Below, one piece after another: positions 1-6,990 of a DNA stretch of 54,628 bases. How positions within the stretch are numbered: the first letter of the stretch is position 1; each line of letters starts with the position of its first letter. The position numbers and the translations under genes were made by a program. Under the pieces are notes generated by a model. That model was given only the letters and a program-made list of their open reading frames with translations. It was not told the origin of the DNA and made no database searches. Source of the stretch: Bacillota bacterium (GTDB lineage: Bacteria; Bacillota; DTU025; MWDF01); assembly GCA_017994615.1 (NCBI GenBank), contig JAGOKM010000003.1, positions 1 through 54,628 of the forward strand. The letters run 5' to 3'.

Positions 1-255
1 CTGGTACCCATAGTTCATGTTGACTGCAGCATTGGGAAGTCCCTTTACCTTAGCAATGTCGGCAGCGGCGGTCAGCCCGGGGATTACGACGGTGTCGCCG
101 CGCTCGAATGCGATGAGCCTTGCCTGCTGCTCCTTGATGATCGGCATTATGATCTCGTCGACGCGGGGGCCCGTCTTCTCGTAGGCCATCGCTGCGACTC
201 CGATCGCGGATACCATCATCAGTGCGATCGCGATGATTGCCAGTGTACGTCTCAC
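1..255 (-). CDS. Peptide-type ABC transporter substrate-binding protein, N-terminal part
   Basis: Only the first 85 codons are present; the gene runs off the left edge. The GTG start at 255 has AGGAGG nine bases upstream. The product opens with a basic/hydrophobic signal peptide (MRRTLAIIAIALMMVSAIG) and continues with TGPRVDEII and ARLIAFERGDTVVIPGL, a pattern I recognise from the dipeptide/oligopeptide-binding (family 5 solute-binding) proteins of Synergistota. It would be a periplasmic receptor delivering peptides to an inner-membrane ABC importer. The family assignment rests on this short N-terminal motif; the permease and ATPase genes, if present, lie outside the window. Confidence 0.65.
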   Translation of the reverse strand, partial: MRRTLAIIAIALMMVSAIGVAAMAYEKTGPRVDEIIMPIIKEQQARLIAFERGDTVVIPGLTAAADIAKVKGLPNAAVNMNYGYQ

Positions 256-595
256 TAAGATCTACCTCCTTATATGGATTGATGCCTAGTTAGCCTTTTT
301 CCTTTGAAGCGGTACGGATGAGCTCCTACCCTATTTTTCTGACTGATGGACCTGCATATTGTTTCAGTTAGATTCGACGATGCATAAAGTACTCCTTCCT
401 TAATATTAAGTGAAAGGGGCATTTATATCAAGATAACCTTAATCCCACTAAGATATGCTCAAAAAGCCTTATTCGCATTTGCATACACGGCCTGCTTTTT
501 GGCGGCTCAATGAACCATTTAGTAGGATTCCTGCTATCATTTACATGTAGACGATGAAACCCGGCCCACGGGGCCGCGGTTCGGGAGTGTGCCTG
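256..595. other. Non-coding region between divergent genes
   Basis: About 340 bases, AT-richer than the flanking genes, separate the reverse-strand binding protein from the forward glp-like operon, so promoters for both should lie here. I see a perfect 12-base palindrome CTTAATATTAAG at 399-410 and a 7-base inverted repeat AAAAAGC (461-467)/GCTTTTT (494-500) that could form a weak hairpin. I could not find a convincing -35/-10 pair, a riboswitch or a small gene with a ribosome-binding site. Confidence 0.4.
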
Positions 596-2062
596 ATGCC
601 TTCTTACGATGTTGCCATAATCGGCGCCGGGGTCGCCGGCTGCGCCATTGCGAGGTCCCTATCGAAGTACCAGCTGAAGACGGTTGTAATCGAAGCCGAG
701 GATGACGTCGCGTGCGGGACGACGAAGGCCAATACCGCGATAGTCCACGCAGGATACGACGCGAAGCCCGGGACTATGAAAGCCATCACGAATCTGATGG
801 GTTCCCGGATGTACGAGGGACTGTGCCGTGAGCTGGACGTACCCTACCACAGGACCGGCACGCTCGTCGTAGCGCTGGACCCCATTCAGGGGCAGTCCGT
901 CCTGGACCTGAAGGCGAGGGGCGATTCCAACGGGGTGCCGGGCCTTGAGGTCGTTGACGGCAAGAGGCTGCTGGAAATGGAGCCGAACGTCAACCCTGAG
1001 GCGCACAGCGCCCTTTATGCCCCCACAGGCGCATACACCTGCCCCTGGGAGATGGCCATAGCCTTGATGGAGAACGCAGTGGAAAACGGTACCGAGCTCC
1101 TTCTGGGCGAGGAAGTGATGGACATCTCCGAGGGGGTCGGAGGTTTCGAGCTGGTCCTCAGGGACAGGGTGATCAAGGCGGGCTATGTGATCAACGCTGC
1201 CGGCTTGAAGGCGGATGCCGTCGCATCCATGGTAGGGAAGCCCGATTTCCGGATAGCGCCCAGGAGGGGAGAGTACTGGCTTCTCGACAAGAACCTTGCC
1301 GGGATGGTGACAAGGCCGCTTTTCACGGCGCCTACCCCAATATCGAAGGGCGTGGTGGTGACTCCGACGGCAGACGGCAACCTCATGGCCGGCCCGAACG
1401 CCGAGAACATCGACGACCCTGAGGATACATCTACGACGCAGGAGGGGCTTGAGAAGGTCTGGAAGGATGCGCTGAGCCTGGTGCCGAGGCTCCCGAGGAA
1501 GTCTGCCATCACCAACTTCGCAGGCCTTAGGGCGGCCGCGTACCCTCAAGCAGACTTCATAGTAGGCCCCATGGAAGGGCACCCGAGGTTCTTTAACGTC
1601 GCCGGCATTGAATCGCCAGGATTGACGTCGGCCCCTGCGATTGCGGAAATGATCGTCGGCATGTTGGGGCAAGCGGGCCTCAAGCTGGAAGGAAAGCGCG
1701 GCTGGAAGGCCGAAAGGCGGGGCATCGTGCATTTTGCGACCTTAGGCAGGCAAGAGCAGGACGAGCTGGTGAGGAAGGACCATCGCTACGGCCATGTGGT
1801 TTGCCGCTGCGAGAACGTCACCGAGGCCGAAATCGTCGCCGCCCTGAAAAGGCCGGTCCCTTGTGTGACCATGGACGGCCTGAAGAGGAGGACCAGGCAG
1901 GGCGCCGGCAGGTGCCAGGCCGGCTTCTGCAGCCCCAGGGTGCTGGGGATAGTGGCAAGGGAGCTGGGGGTAACGATAGACCGGATAAGCAAGAACGGGG
2001 ACGGCTCCTTCTATGTGACGGGGCTTCTCGGCGAGGGTGAGGAGGGCGGGCTCCGTGACTGA
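596..2062 (+). CDS. GlpA-like FAD-dependent oxidoreductase with C-terminal BFD [2Fe-2S] domain
   Basis: The 488-residue product starts MPSYDVAIIGAGVAGCA, a classic FAD-binding Rossmann motif (GxGxxG), and follows the DAO/COG0579 family of anaerobic glycerol-3-phosphate dehydrogenase large subunits. Its end carries a BFD-like cluster-binding domain: CRC near residue 415, then a Cys in VPCVTM and GRCQAGFC. I chose ATG 596, preceded by GGGAG at 8 bases, because an upstream ATG at 554 would add 14 unrelated residues. It overlaps the next flavoprotein gene by 8 bases, and a DUF1667 gene follows, a trio known from many anaerobes. Probable role: oxidation of glycerol-3-phosphate or a related 2-hydroxyacid in the cytoplasm; the substrate is not provable from sequence. 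Confidence 0.8.
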   Translation: MPSYDVAIIGAGVAGCAIARSLSKYQLKTVVIEAEDDVACGTTKANTAIVHAGYDAKPGTMKAITNLMGSRMYEGLCRELDVPYHRTGTLVVALDPIQGQSVLDLKARGDSNGVPGLEVVDGKRLLEMEPNVNPEAHSALYAPTGAYTCPWEMAIALMENAVENGTELLLGEEVMDISEGVGGFELVLRDRVIKAGYVINAAGLKADAVASMVGKPDFRIAPRRGEYWLLDKNLAGMVTRPLFTAPTPISKGVVVTPTADGNLMAGPNAENIDDPEDTSTTQEGLEKVWKDALSLVPRLPRKSAITNFAGLRAAAYPQADFIVGPMEGHPRFFNVAGIESPGLTSAPAIAEMIVGMLGQAGLKLEGKRGWKAERRGIVHFATLGRQEQDELVRKDHRYGHVVCRCENVTEAEIVAALKRPVPCVTMDGLKRRTRQGAGRCQAGFCSPRVLGIVARELGVTIDRISKNGDGSFYVTGLLGEGEEGGLRD

Positions 2063-3323
2063 TGTAAAGGTGGATGTAGTAGTCATAGGGGCAGGCCCGG
2101 CTGGGCTGGCCGCCGCGATCAAGGCCAAGCAGGAAGGCGCCTTGCGTGTGCTTGTGCTGGAAAGGGACAGGGAGCTGGGAGGCATACTCCAGCAGTGCAT
2201 ACACAACGGCTTCGGGCTTCACCTGTTCGGGACCGAGCTTACAGGGCCCGAGTACGCCCACAGGTTCATAAAGGAGGCCATGGAGCTGGGCGTGGAGTTC
2301 ATGCTGGACACCATGGTGCTCGAAATCGGATTCGACAGGGCAATAATCGCCTTGAACGAGAAAAAGGGCATGTTCAGGATAAGCTCCGGCGCCGTGGTCC
2401 TGGCCATGGGATGCCGCGAGAGGAACAGGGGGGCTGTGACCATCCCGGGTCACAGGCCGTCTGGCGTTTTCACCGCCGGAGCAGCCCAGAGGCTCGTCAA
2501 CATGGAAGGTTACATGCCCGGCAGGCGAATAGTCATACTCGGGTCAGGCGACATAGGCCTCATAATGGCAAGGAGGATGACGTGGGAAGGGGCCAAGGTG
2601 GAGGCTGTCCTGGAGATACTCCCGTTCCCGAGCGGTTTGACCAGGAACCTCGTTCAGTGCCTCGAGGACCAGGAGATACCTCTCTACCTTGGCAACACTG
2701 TCGTGAAGGTGCACGGGAAGAGGAGGGTCGAGGGGGTGACCGCCGCCAAGGTGGACGCAGACCTCAAGCCCATCTCCGGGACCGAATGGCACATCCCTTG
2801 CGATACCCTCCTGCTTTCCATCGGACTTATACCTGAGAACGAGCTCAGCAGGATGGCCGGGGTCGACATAGACCCGATAACGGGGGGCCCCGTGGTTACT
2901 GATGACATGGAGACGAGCGTGGAGGGCATATTCGCGTGCGGAAACGTGGTGCATGTCCATGACCTTGTCGACAACGTGACGATGGAGAGCAGGATAGCAG
3001 GAGAGGGCGCCGCGAAAGCCGCCATGGGCAGGATAAGGCGCGGGGCTGCCGTCACAACCTGCGGCGGGGAGAACATAAGGTACGTGGTGCCGCACAAGCT
3101 GGGGCTTGAGAACGCCTCTTCGAGGGACACTACGTTGTACATGAGGGTGGCTCGCCCTGCTGAGAAGGTTATAATAGAGGCGGCCTCGGGAGGCAGAGTC
3201 CTCTATTCCAAGGCGGAAAGGGTTTGCAAGCCGGCCGAGATGTTGGTGTTGAGGCTGCCTAAGGGCAAGCTCGACGGGCTTGCGGACGGAAGCGCGGTGG
3301 AACTGAGGATCAACGCGCACTAG
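2055..3323 (+). CDS. GlpB-like NAD(P)/FAD-dependent oxidoreductase
   Basis: A pyridine-nucleotide-disulfide-oxidoreductase-type flavoprotein of 422 residues. The first FAD motif is VVVIGAGPAGLAAA; a second dinucleotide fold follows at IVILGSGDIGLIMARR; a late ATG-like FAD motif reads GIFACGNV. GTG at 2055 is the likely start because GGAGGG lies 8 bases upstream; an ATG at 2037 adds six residues and lacks such a site. The start overlaps the stop of the GlpA-like gene, so translation is probably coupled. It most likely forms a complex with its two neighbours and passes electrons onward from the GlpA-like subunit. Sarcosine-oxidase-alpha-like and HcnB-like enzymes are related alternatives. Confidence 0.78.
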   Translation: MTDVKVDVVVIGAGPAGLAAAIKAKQEGALRVLVLERDRELGGILQQCIHNGFGLHLFGTELTGPEYAHRFIKEAMELGVEFMLDTMVLEIGFDRAIIALNEKKGMFRISSGAVVLAMGCRERNRGAVTIPGHRPSGVFTAGAAQRLVNMEGYMPGRRIVILGSGDIGLIMARRMTWEGAKVEAVLEILPFPSGLTRNLVQCLEDQEIPLYLGNTVVKVHGKRRVEGVTAAKVDADLKPISGTEWHIPCDTLLLSIGLIPENELSRMAGVDIDPITGGPVVTDDMETSVEGIFACGNVVHVHDLVDNVTMESRIAGEGAAKAAMGRIRRGAAVTTCGGENIRYVVPHKLGLENASSRDTTLYMRVARPAEKVIIEAASGGRVLYSKAERVCKPAEMLVLRLPKGKLDGLADGSAVELRINAH

Positions 3324-3339
3324 CGAAAGGGTGTAAAGC

Positions 3340-3705
3340 ATGCCAGAGGTCAAGGAGCTAACGTGCATAGTATGCCCGGTAGGCTGCAGGCTCAGGGCCA
3401 CGGTTGAAGGTCAGGACATATCAATCGAGGGCAACACATGCCCCAGGGGTAAGAAATACGGGCTTGACGAGCTGTGCAGCCCGATGAGGATGCTCACTTC
3501 CACAATCAAAGTCGAAGGCGGCTTCCTGCCGAGGTTGCCTGTAAGGACAAGGGGCCCTATACCGAAGGGCAGGATCAAAGAGGCATTGAAGGCGCTGTCG
3601 TCCGCCAAGGCGCAGGCTCCGGTTGCCATCGGACAGGTTATAATAGAAAACGTGGCCGGCACGGGAGTCGACGTCATAGCGTCGAGGCCCATGGAAAGGG
3701 CCTAG
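3340..3705 (+). CDS. DUF1667 domain-containing small iron-sulfur-like protein
   Basis: A 121-residue protein with an N-terminal cysteine set C-x2-C-x3-C (CIVCPVGC) and a fourth Cys in GNTCPRG, spacing suited to an Fe-S cluster. This is the DUF1667/COG3862 family, which in many anaerobes sits directly after the GlpA-like and GlpB-like genes, exactly as here (16-base gap). It is probably the third subunit of the dehydrogenase, carrying electrons. The C-terminal half has no cysteines and resembles the family tail (VIIENVAGTGVDVIASR). Function has not been assigned beyond this association. Confidence 0.8.
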   Translation: MPEVKELTCIVCPVGCRLRATVEGQDISIEGNTCPRGKKYGLDELCSPMRMLTSTIKVEGGFLPRLPVRTRGPIPKGRIKEALKALSSAKAQAPVAIGQVIIENVAGTGVDVIASRPMERA

Positions 3706-3752
3706 CACCGAAGCCGGACGAATACAAGGAAATTGATCTCAGGAGGTACGCG

Positions 3753-4664
3753 ATGAAGGACCTTATCATAATCGGAAGCGGGCCGGCAGGTATGGCTGCT
3801 GGCATCTACGCCAGGCGCGGAGGGCTGGATACGACCCTAATCGAGAAGGTTTCGCCGGGCGGCCAGGCGGTCTATGCGCACAGCATAGAGAACTATCCAG
3901 GCTCCTACCAGGTGCCCGGATATGAGCTAATGTTCAGCTTCGCCAGCCATCTGGAGAAGTTCGGCCTGGTGCCTGAGCTCATGGAGATAACGGGGGCGGA
4001 GCTAAAAGGCAAGGTGAAGAAGATACACACGACATCCGGCACCCTTGAGGCCAAGGCCGTCATAATCGCATCCGGCGCGAGCCCCAGGAAGCTCGGCATC
4101 GAAAGCGAAGGAAGGCTGACCGGAAGGGGCGTTTCGTACTGCGCCACCTGCGACGGGAACTTCTTCAAGGGAAAGGACGTAGCCGTAGTCGGAGGCGGCG
4201 ACGCAGCGGCCGAAGATGCGCTCTACCTGGCAAAGATATGCAGGAAGGTATACCTGATACATAGAAGGGACGCCCTGAGGGCTCAGAACATAGTCCAGAA
4301 CAGGCTCTTCAACATGGAGAACGTGGAGCTGGTCTGGGACAGCGTAGTGGATGACATCCTCGGTGCGGAGAGGGTGGAGGGCTTGTCAGTAAAGAACGTG
4401 AAGACAGGGTCCATAGGAAGGATCGACGTCAATGCGGTCTTCGTGGCGATAGGGCAGGTGCCGAACACTGACCTTTTCAGGACCGAGGTCAAGCTGTCGG
4501 AGACGGGCCACATCCACGTCGACCGGGAGATGGCGACGAACATCCCCGGCGTATTTGCCGCGGGAGACGTCACGGTCAAGGCGCTAAGGCAGGTAGTAAC
4601 GGCTGTTGCGGACGGGGCGATAGCGTCTTATGCCGCGATAAAGTACATAAGCACAGAGCTGTAG
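3753..4664 (+). CDS. trxB: Thioredoxin reductase
   Basis: A 303-residue enzyme of normal length for low-molecular-weight thioredoxin reductase, which uses NADPH and FAD to reduce thioredoxin. The FAD motif is GSGPAGMAAG, the redox-active pair is C130-A-T-C133, directly before the NAD(P)-binding GGGDAAAEDA, and the C-terminal FAD signature is GVFAAGDV. ATG 3753 follows AGGAGGT at about 6 bases; longer in-frame reading runs through the upstream gene and is not real. It lies 47 bases after the DUF1667 gene and 7 bases before the metal ATPase, so it appears co-transcribed with both. Ferredoxin- or NADH-dependent relatives look very similar. Confidence 0.9.
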   Translation: MKDLIIIGSGPAGMAAGIYARRGGLDTTLIEKVSPGGQAVYAHSIENYPGSYQVPGYELMFSFASHLEKFGLVPELMEITGAELKGKVKKIHTTSGTLEAKAVIIASGASPRKLGIESEGRLTGRGVSYCATCDGNFFKGKDVAVVGGGDAAAEDALYLAKICRKVYLIHRRDALRAQNIVQNRLFNMENVELVWDSVVDDILGAERVEGLSVKNVKTGSIGRIDVNAVFVAIGQVPNTDLFRTEVKLSETGHIHVDREMATNIPGVFAAGDVTVKALRQVVTAVADGAIASYAAIKYISTEL

Positions 4665-4671
4665 GGAAGAC

Positions 4672-6681
4672 ATGGGGGACTGCTGCAAGGAAGATGGAGC
4701 AAGGACCTGCTCCTGTGAAACGGGCGCAAACCATCACAGCCATGACCATTGGCCGGAACCAGGAGGCAGCGGAGAGGAAAGCAGGCTAAGGCTGCTTCTC
4801 GCATGCGGCCTGCTTCTTTTTGCGGCGGGACTGGTCGCGGACTGGGCCTTCGACAGCGAGGCTTCTGTAATCCTCTTCGCCCTGGCATACCTTTCGGTCG
4901 GATGGAACGTCGCAAGGCAGGTGCTTGACGACTTCCGGGATGGCCAGTTCTTCACCGAGAACCTGCTCATGACGGTCGCTTCAGTAGGCGCCTTCGCAAT
5001 AGGCGAGCATGCCGAAGGCGCTGCCGTCATGGTCTTCTACACCCTGGGTGAGGTGCTCCAGAGCCTGGCGGTGAGAAGGTCCAGGGAAAGCATAAAAGCA
5101 TCAATGGACCTTAGGCCAGACAGGGCAAGGGCAATAAGGGGGGGCTCTGAGGTCGAGTTGGGCCCCGAAGAGGTGGAAGTAGGCGAAATCGTCGTAATAA
5201 GGCCCGGGGACAAGGTGCCGCTGGACGGCACCGTCGTCGAAGGCAGCTCCCTTCTTGACATGTCGAAACTGACTGGCGAGTTCATACCCAAACAGGTATT
5301 CCCGGGTTCGGCCGTCCTTGCGGGGACGATAAACGGCCCCGGGCTGCTGTCGGTAAGGGTTGACAAGCCGTATGGCCTGTCTACAGCCGCAAGGATCATG
5401 CAAAGCGTGGAAGAGGCGGAGGACAGGAAGGCCATACCGGAGCGGTTCATAAGGCGCTTCGCGAAGTACTACACCCCCGCCGTATTCGCCTTAGCAGCCC
5501 TGATAGCAGTCGCCCCTCCCGCCCTGGGTTACGGGAGCCTCTCCGAATGGTTGCAAAGGGCGCTCGTGATGCTGGTAATGGCATGTCCGTGCGCACTTGT
5601 CATATCGGTTCCGCTGGCCTACTTCGCAGGGATGGGTCGCATATCCCGAAACGGCGTGCTCGTGAAGGGCGCCGCCTTCGTCGACGTGCTCGCCGGCCTG
5701 GACACCATCGTTTTCGACAAGACGGGCACGCTGACAGAGGGGAACTTCAAGGTCAGGGAAGTAGTGCCCCTCGGGGACGCTAGCATGCATGACGTGGTGC
5801 AGACGGCAGCGTCGGTCGAAGGCGCCTCGGCCCACCCTATAGCGTCTTCAATAGTCGAATACGCCAAAGGGATGGGCCTGGGGAACGAAGGCCCGTTGCC
5901 TGACGACTACAGCGAGATACCTGGCGGCGGAGTCATCGCCTCCGTCAACGGCAGGAAGGTGGCCGTGGGCAACGAGAACCTCATGGGCAGGGTAGGGGCG
6001 AGCTACGACGATCCTGGATGTTCCGACGAGGTCTGCTCGCACACCGTAGCGGGAGTCGCTGTGGACGGGAACATGATAGGCAGCCTACACCTCGGCGACA
6101 TGCCCAAGGAGATGGCATCAGACACTATAGCCGAGCTCAAGGCACTTGGAATCGGAAGGATCGTGATGCTCTCAGGCGACAAGAGGCAGGCCGCGGAAGC
6201 CATGGCGGCCGTCATCGGGGTCGACGAGGTACATGCCGGGCTCCTGCCACATGAAAAGCTTGCAGAGCTAGAGAAGATAATCTCGCAGGGGCGCAGGACG
6301 GCATTCGTGGGCGACGGCGTAAACGACGCGCCTGCCCTCGCGAGGGCAGACCTCGGGATCGCAATGGGCGTCATCGGCTCGGACGCCGCCATAGAGACGG
6401 CGGACATGGTGGTCATGGACGACAACCTAAAGAAGCTGCCGAAAGCCATAAGGTCCGCAAGGTACACCAGGGCGATCGCCATGCAGAACATAGTCGGGGC
6501 CCTTGCCGTTAAGGCATTCTTTCTGGCGTTGGGAGGAAGCGGACGGGCTGGGATGGTAGAGGCGCTATTCGCCGATGTGGGCCTTACGCTGCTTACTGTG
6601 CTCAACTCGTTCAGGCTGTTTTCAGGCGCAGGCAGGGACGGCTTAAGACCGGCAGCCCAGCAGGACGGTCTTATTCACTGA
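4672..6681 (+). CDS. Heavy-metal-translocating P-type ATPase (Zn/Cd/Pb type)
   Basis: A 669-residue P1B-type ATPase that exports soft or transition metal ions across the inner membrane. The transmembrane metal site CPC is at 305-307, the phosphorylated Asp is D349 in DKTGT, and the SAHP motif and GDGVNDAPAL hinge are intact. Instead of a folded heavy-metal-associated domain, the first 26 residues are a short Cys/His-rich tail (C4, C5, C13, C15, H21, H22, H24, H26) that probably gathers metal. It follows trxB with a 7-base gap; thiol chemistry and metal detoxification fit together. The CPC motif with this tail favours Zn2+/Cd2+/Pb2+ over Cu+, but specificity is inferred. Confidence 0.88.
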   Translation: MGDCCKEDGARTCSCETGANHHSHDHWPEPGGSGEESRLRLLLACGLLLFAAGLVADWAFDSEASVILFALAYLSVGWNVARQVLDDFRDGQFFTENLLMTVASVGAFAIGEHAEGAAVMVFYTLGEVLQSLAVRRSRESIKASMDLRPDRARAIRGGSEVELGPEEVEVGEIVVIRPGDKVPLDGTVVEGSSLLDMSKLTGEFIPKQVFPGSAVLAGTINGPGLLSVRVDKPYGLSTAARIMQSVEEAEDRKAIPERFIRRFAKYYTPAVFALAALIAVAPPALGYGSLSEWLQRALVMLVMACPCALVISVPLAYFAGMGRISRNGVLVKGAAFVDVLAGLDTIVFDKTGTLTEGNFKVREVVPLGDASMHDVVQTAASVEGASAHPIASSIVEYAKGMGLGNEGPLPDDYSEIPGGGVIASVNGRKVAVGNENLMGRVGASYDDPGCSDEVCSHTVAGVAVDGNMIGSLHLGDMPKEMASDTIAELKALGIGRIVMLSGDKRQAAEAMAAVIGVDEVHAGLLPHEKLAELEKIISQGRRTAFVGDGVNDAPALARADLGIAMGVIGSDAAIETADMVVMDDNLKKLPKAIRSARYTRAIAMQNIVGALAVKAFFLALGGSGRAGMVEALFADVGLTLLTVLNSFRLFSGAGRDGLRPAAQQDGLIH

Positions 6682-6708
6682 TGCATGGCTATATGCAGGA
6701 CAAAATGC

Positions 6709-6737
6709 TTGACAGGAGCATCGATGGAGAATAATAT
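6709..6737 (+). promoter_or_regulatory. Promoter of the lyase leader transcript
   Basis: TTGACA (6709-6714), a 17-base spacer, then TAATAT (6732-6737). The predicted start site lies about 30 bases before the leader peptide gene at 6775. Confidence 0.6.
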
Positions 6738-6774
6738 TTCACCATAACGCATACTAGAAGGCGGAGGCGCGGAC

Positions 6775-6849
6775 ATGGCCCACATATCGATGGCAGAAAT
6801 GAATCGATATTACATCTATACGACGGCTTGTCTTTGCGCTTACCGTTAG
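6775..6849 (+). CDS. Tyrosine-rich leader peptide (24 residues) upstream of the PLP lyase
   Basis: A small reading frame with ATG at 6775, GGAGG seven to eight bases upstream, and TAG at 6847. The product begins MAHISMAEMN and ends RYYIYTTACLCAYR, with four Tyr in its last 13 residues and two Cys. It sits between a good promoter and the lyase gene, followed by about 140 untranslated bases containing alternative pairings and a T-tract. This is the classic layout of an attenuation leader (compare TnaC before tnaA), but the sequence is unrelated to TnaC and has no Trp. A role in sensing tyrosine is inference. Confidence 0.55.
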   Translation: MAHISMAEMNRYYIYTTACLCAYR

Positions 6850-6990
6850 GGTACAGGCAGCGCTTCAGGTACATCGCCTGGGCGGGCGCAGGGACAGGCC
6901 GTAAGAAGGGGGCTCGGAATTGCCGGGTCCTATATTTTTTACTGCCTGGCATAAATGCTGCGCGTCCGCAAAAATGAGGAGGATGTACCC
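6850..6990 (+). promoter_or_regulatory. Possible attenuator between leader peptide and lyase
   Basis: CAGGC(A) at 6854-6859 can pair with either GCCTG (6876-6880) or TGCCTG (6943-6948). An imperfect GC-rich stem built from GGAC/GGC (6892-6899) and GCC/GTCC (6922-6930) is followed at once by TATATTTTTT (6931-6940), as in an intrinsic terminator. The stem has bulges, so strength is uncertain. Confidence 0.4.

Noticed and set aside
659-1732. 357-codon open frame on the reverse strand opposite the GlpA-like gene
   Set aside because: It is opposite a well-supported flavoprotein gene, has no ribosome-binding site or family motif, and arises from the GC-rich, stop-poor codon pattern. Many similar antisense frames in the window were dropped for the same reason.
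3474-3752. N-terminal extension of thioredoxin reductase by 93 codons
   Set aside because: It overlaps the DUF1667 gene in another frame and the extra sequence is unlike any reductase; ATG 3753 has an ideal AGGAGGT.
6700-6730. ATGCT...AGCAT inverted repeat as terminator of the metal ATPase
   Set aside because: Short arms, no T-tract, and it coincides with the TTGACA box of the next promoter.
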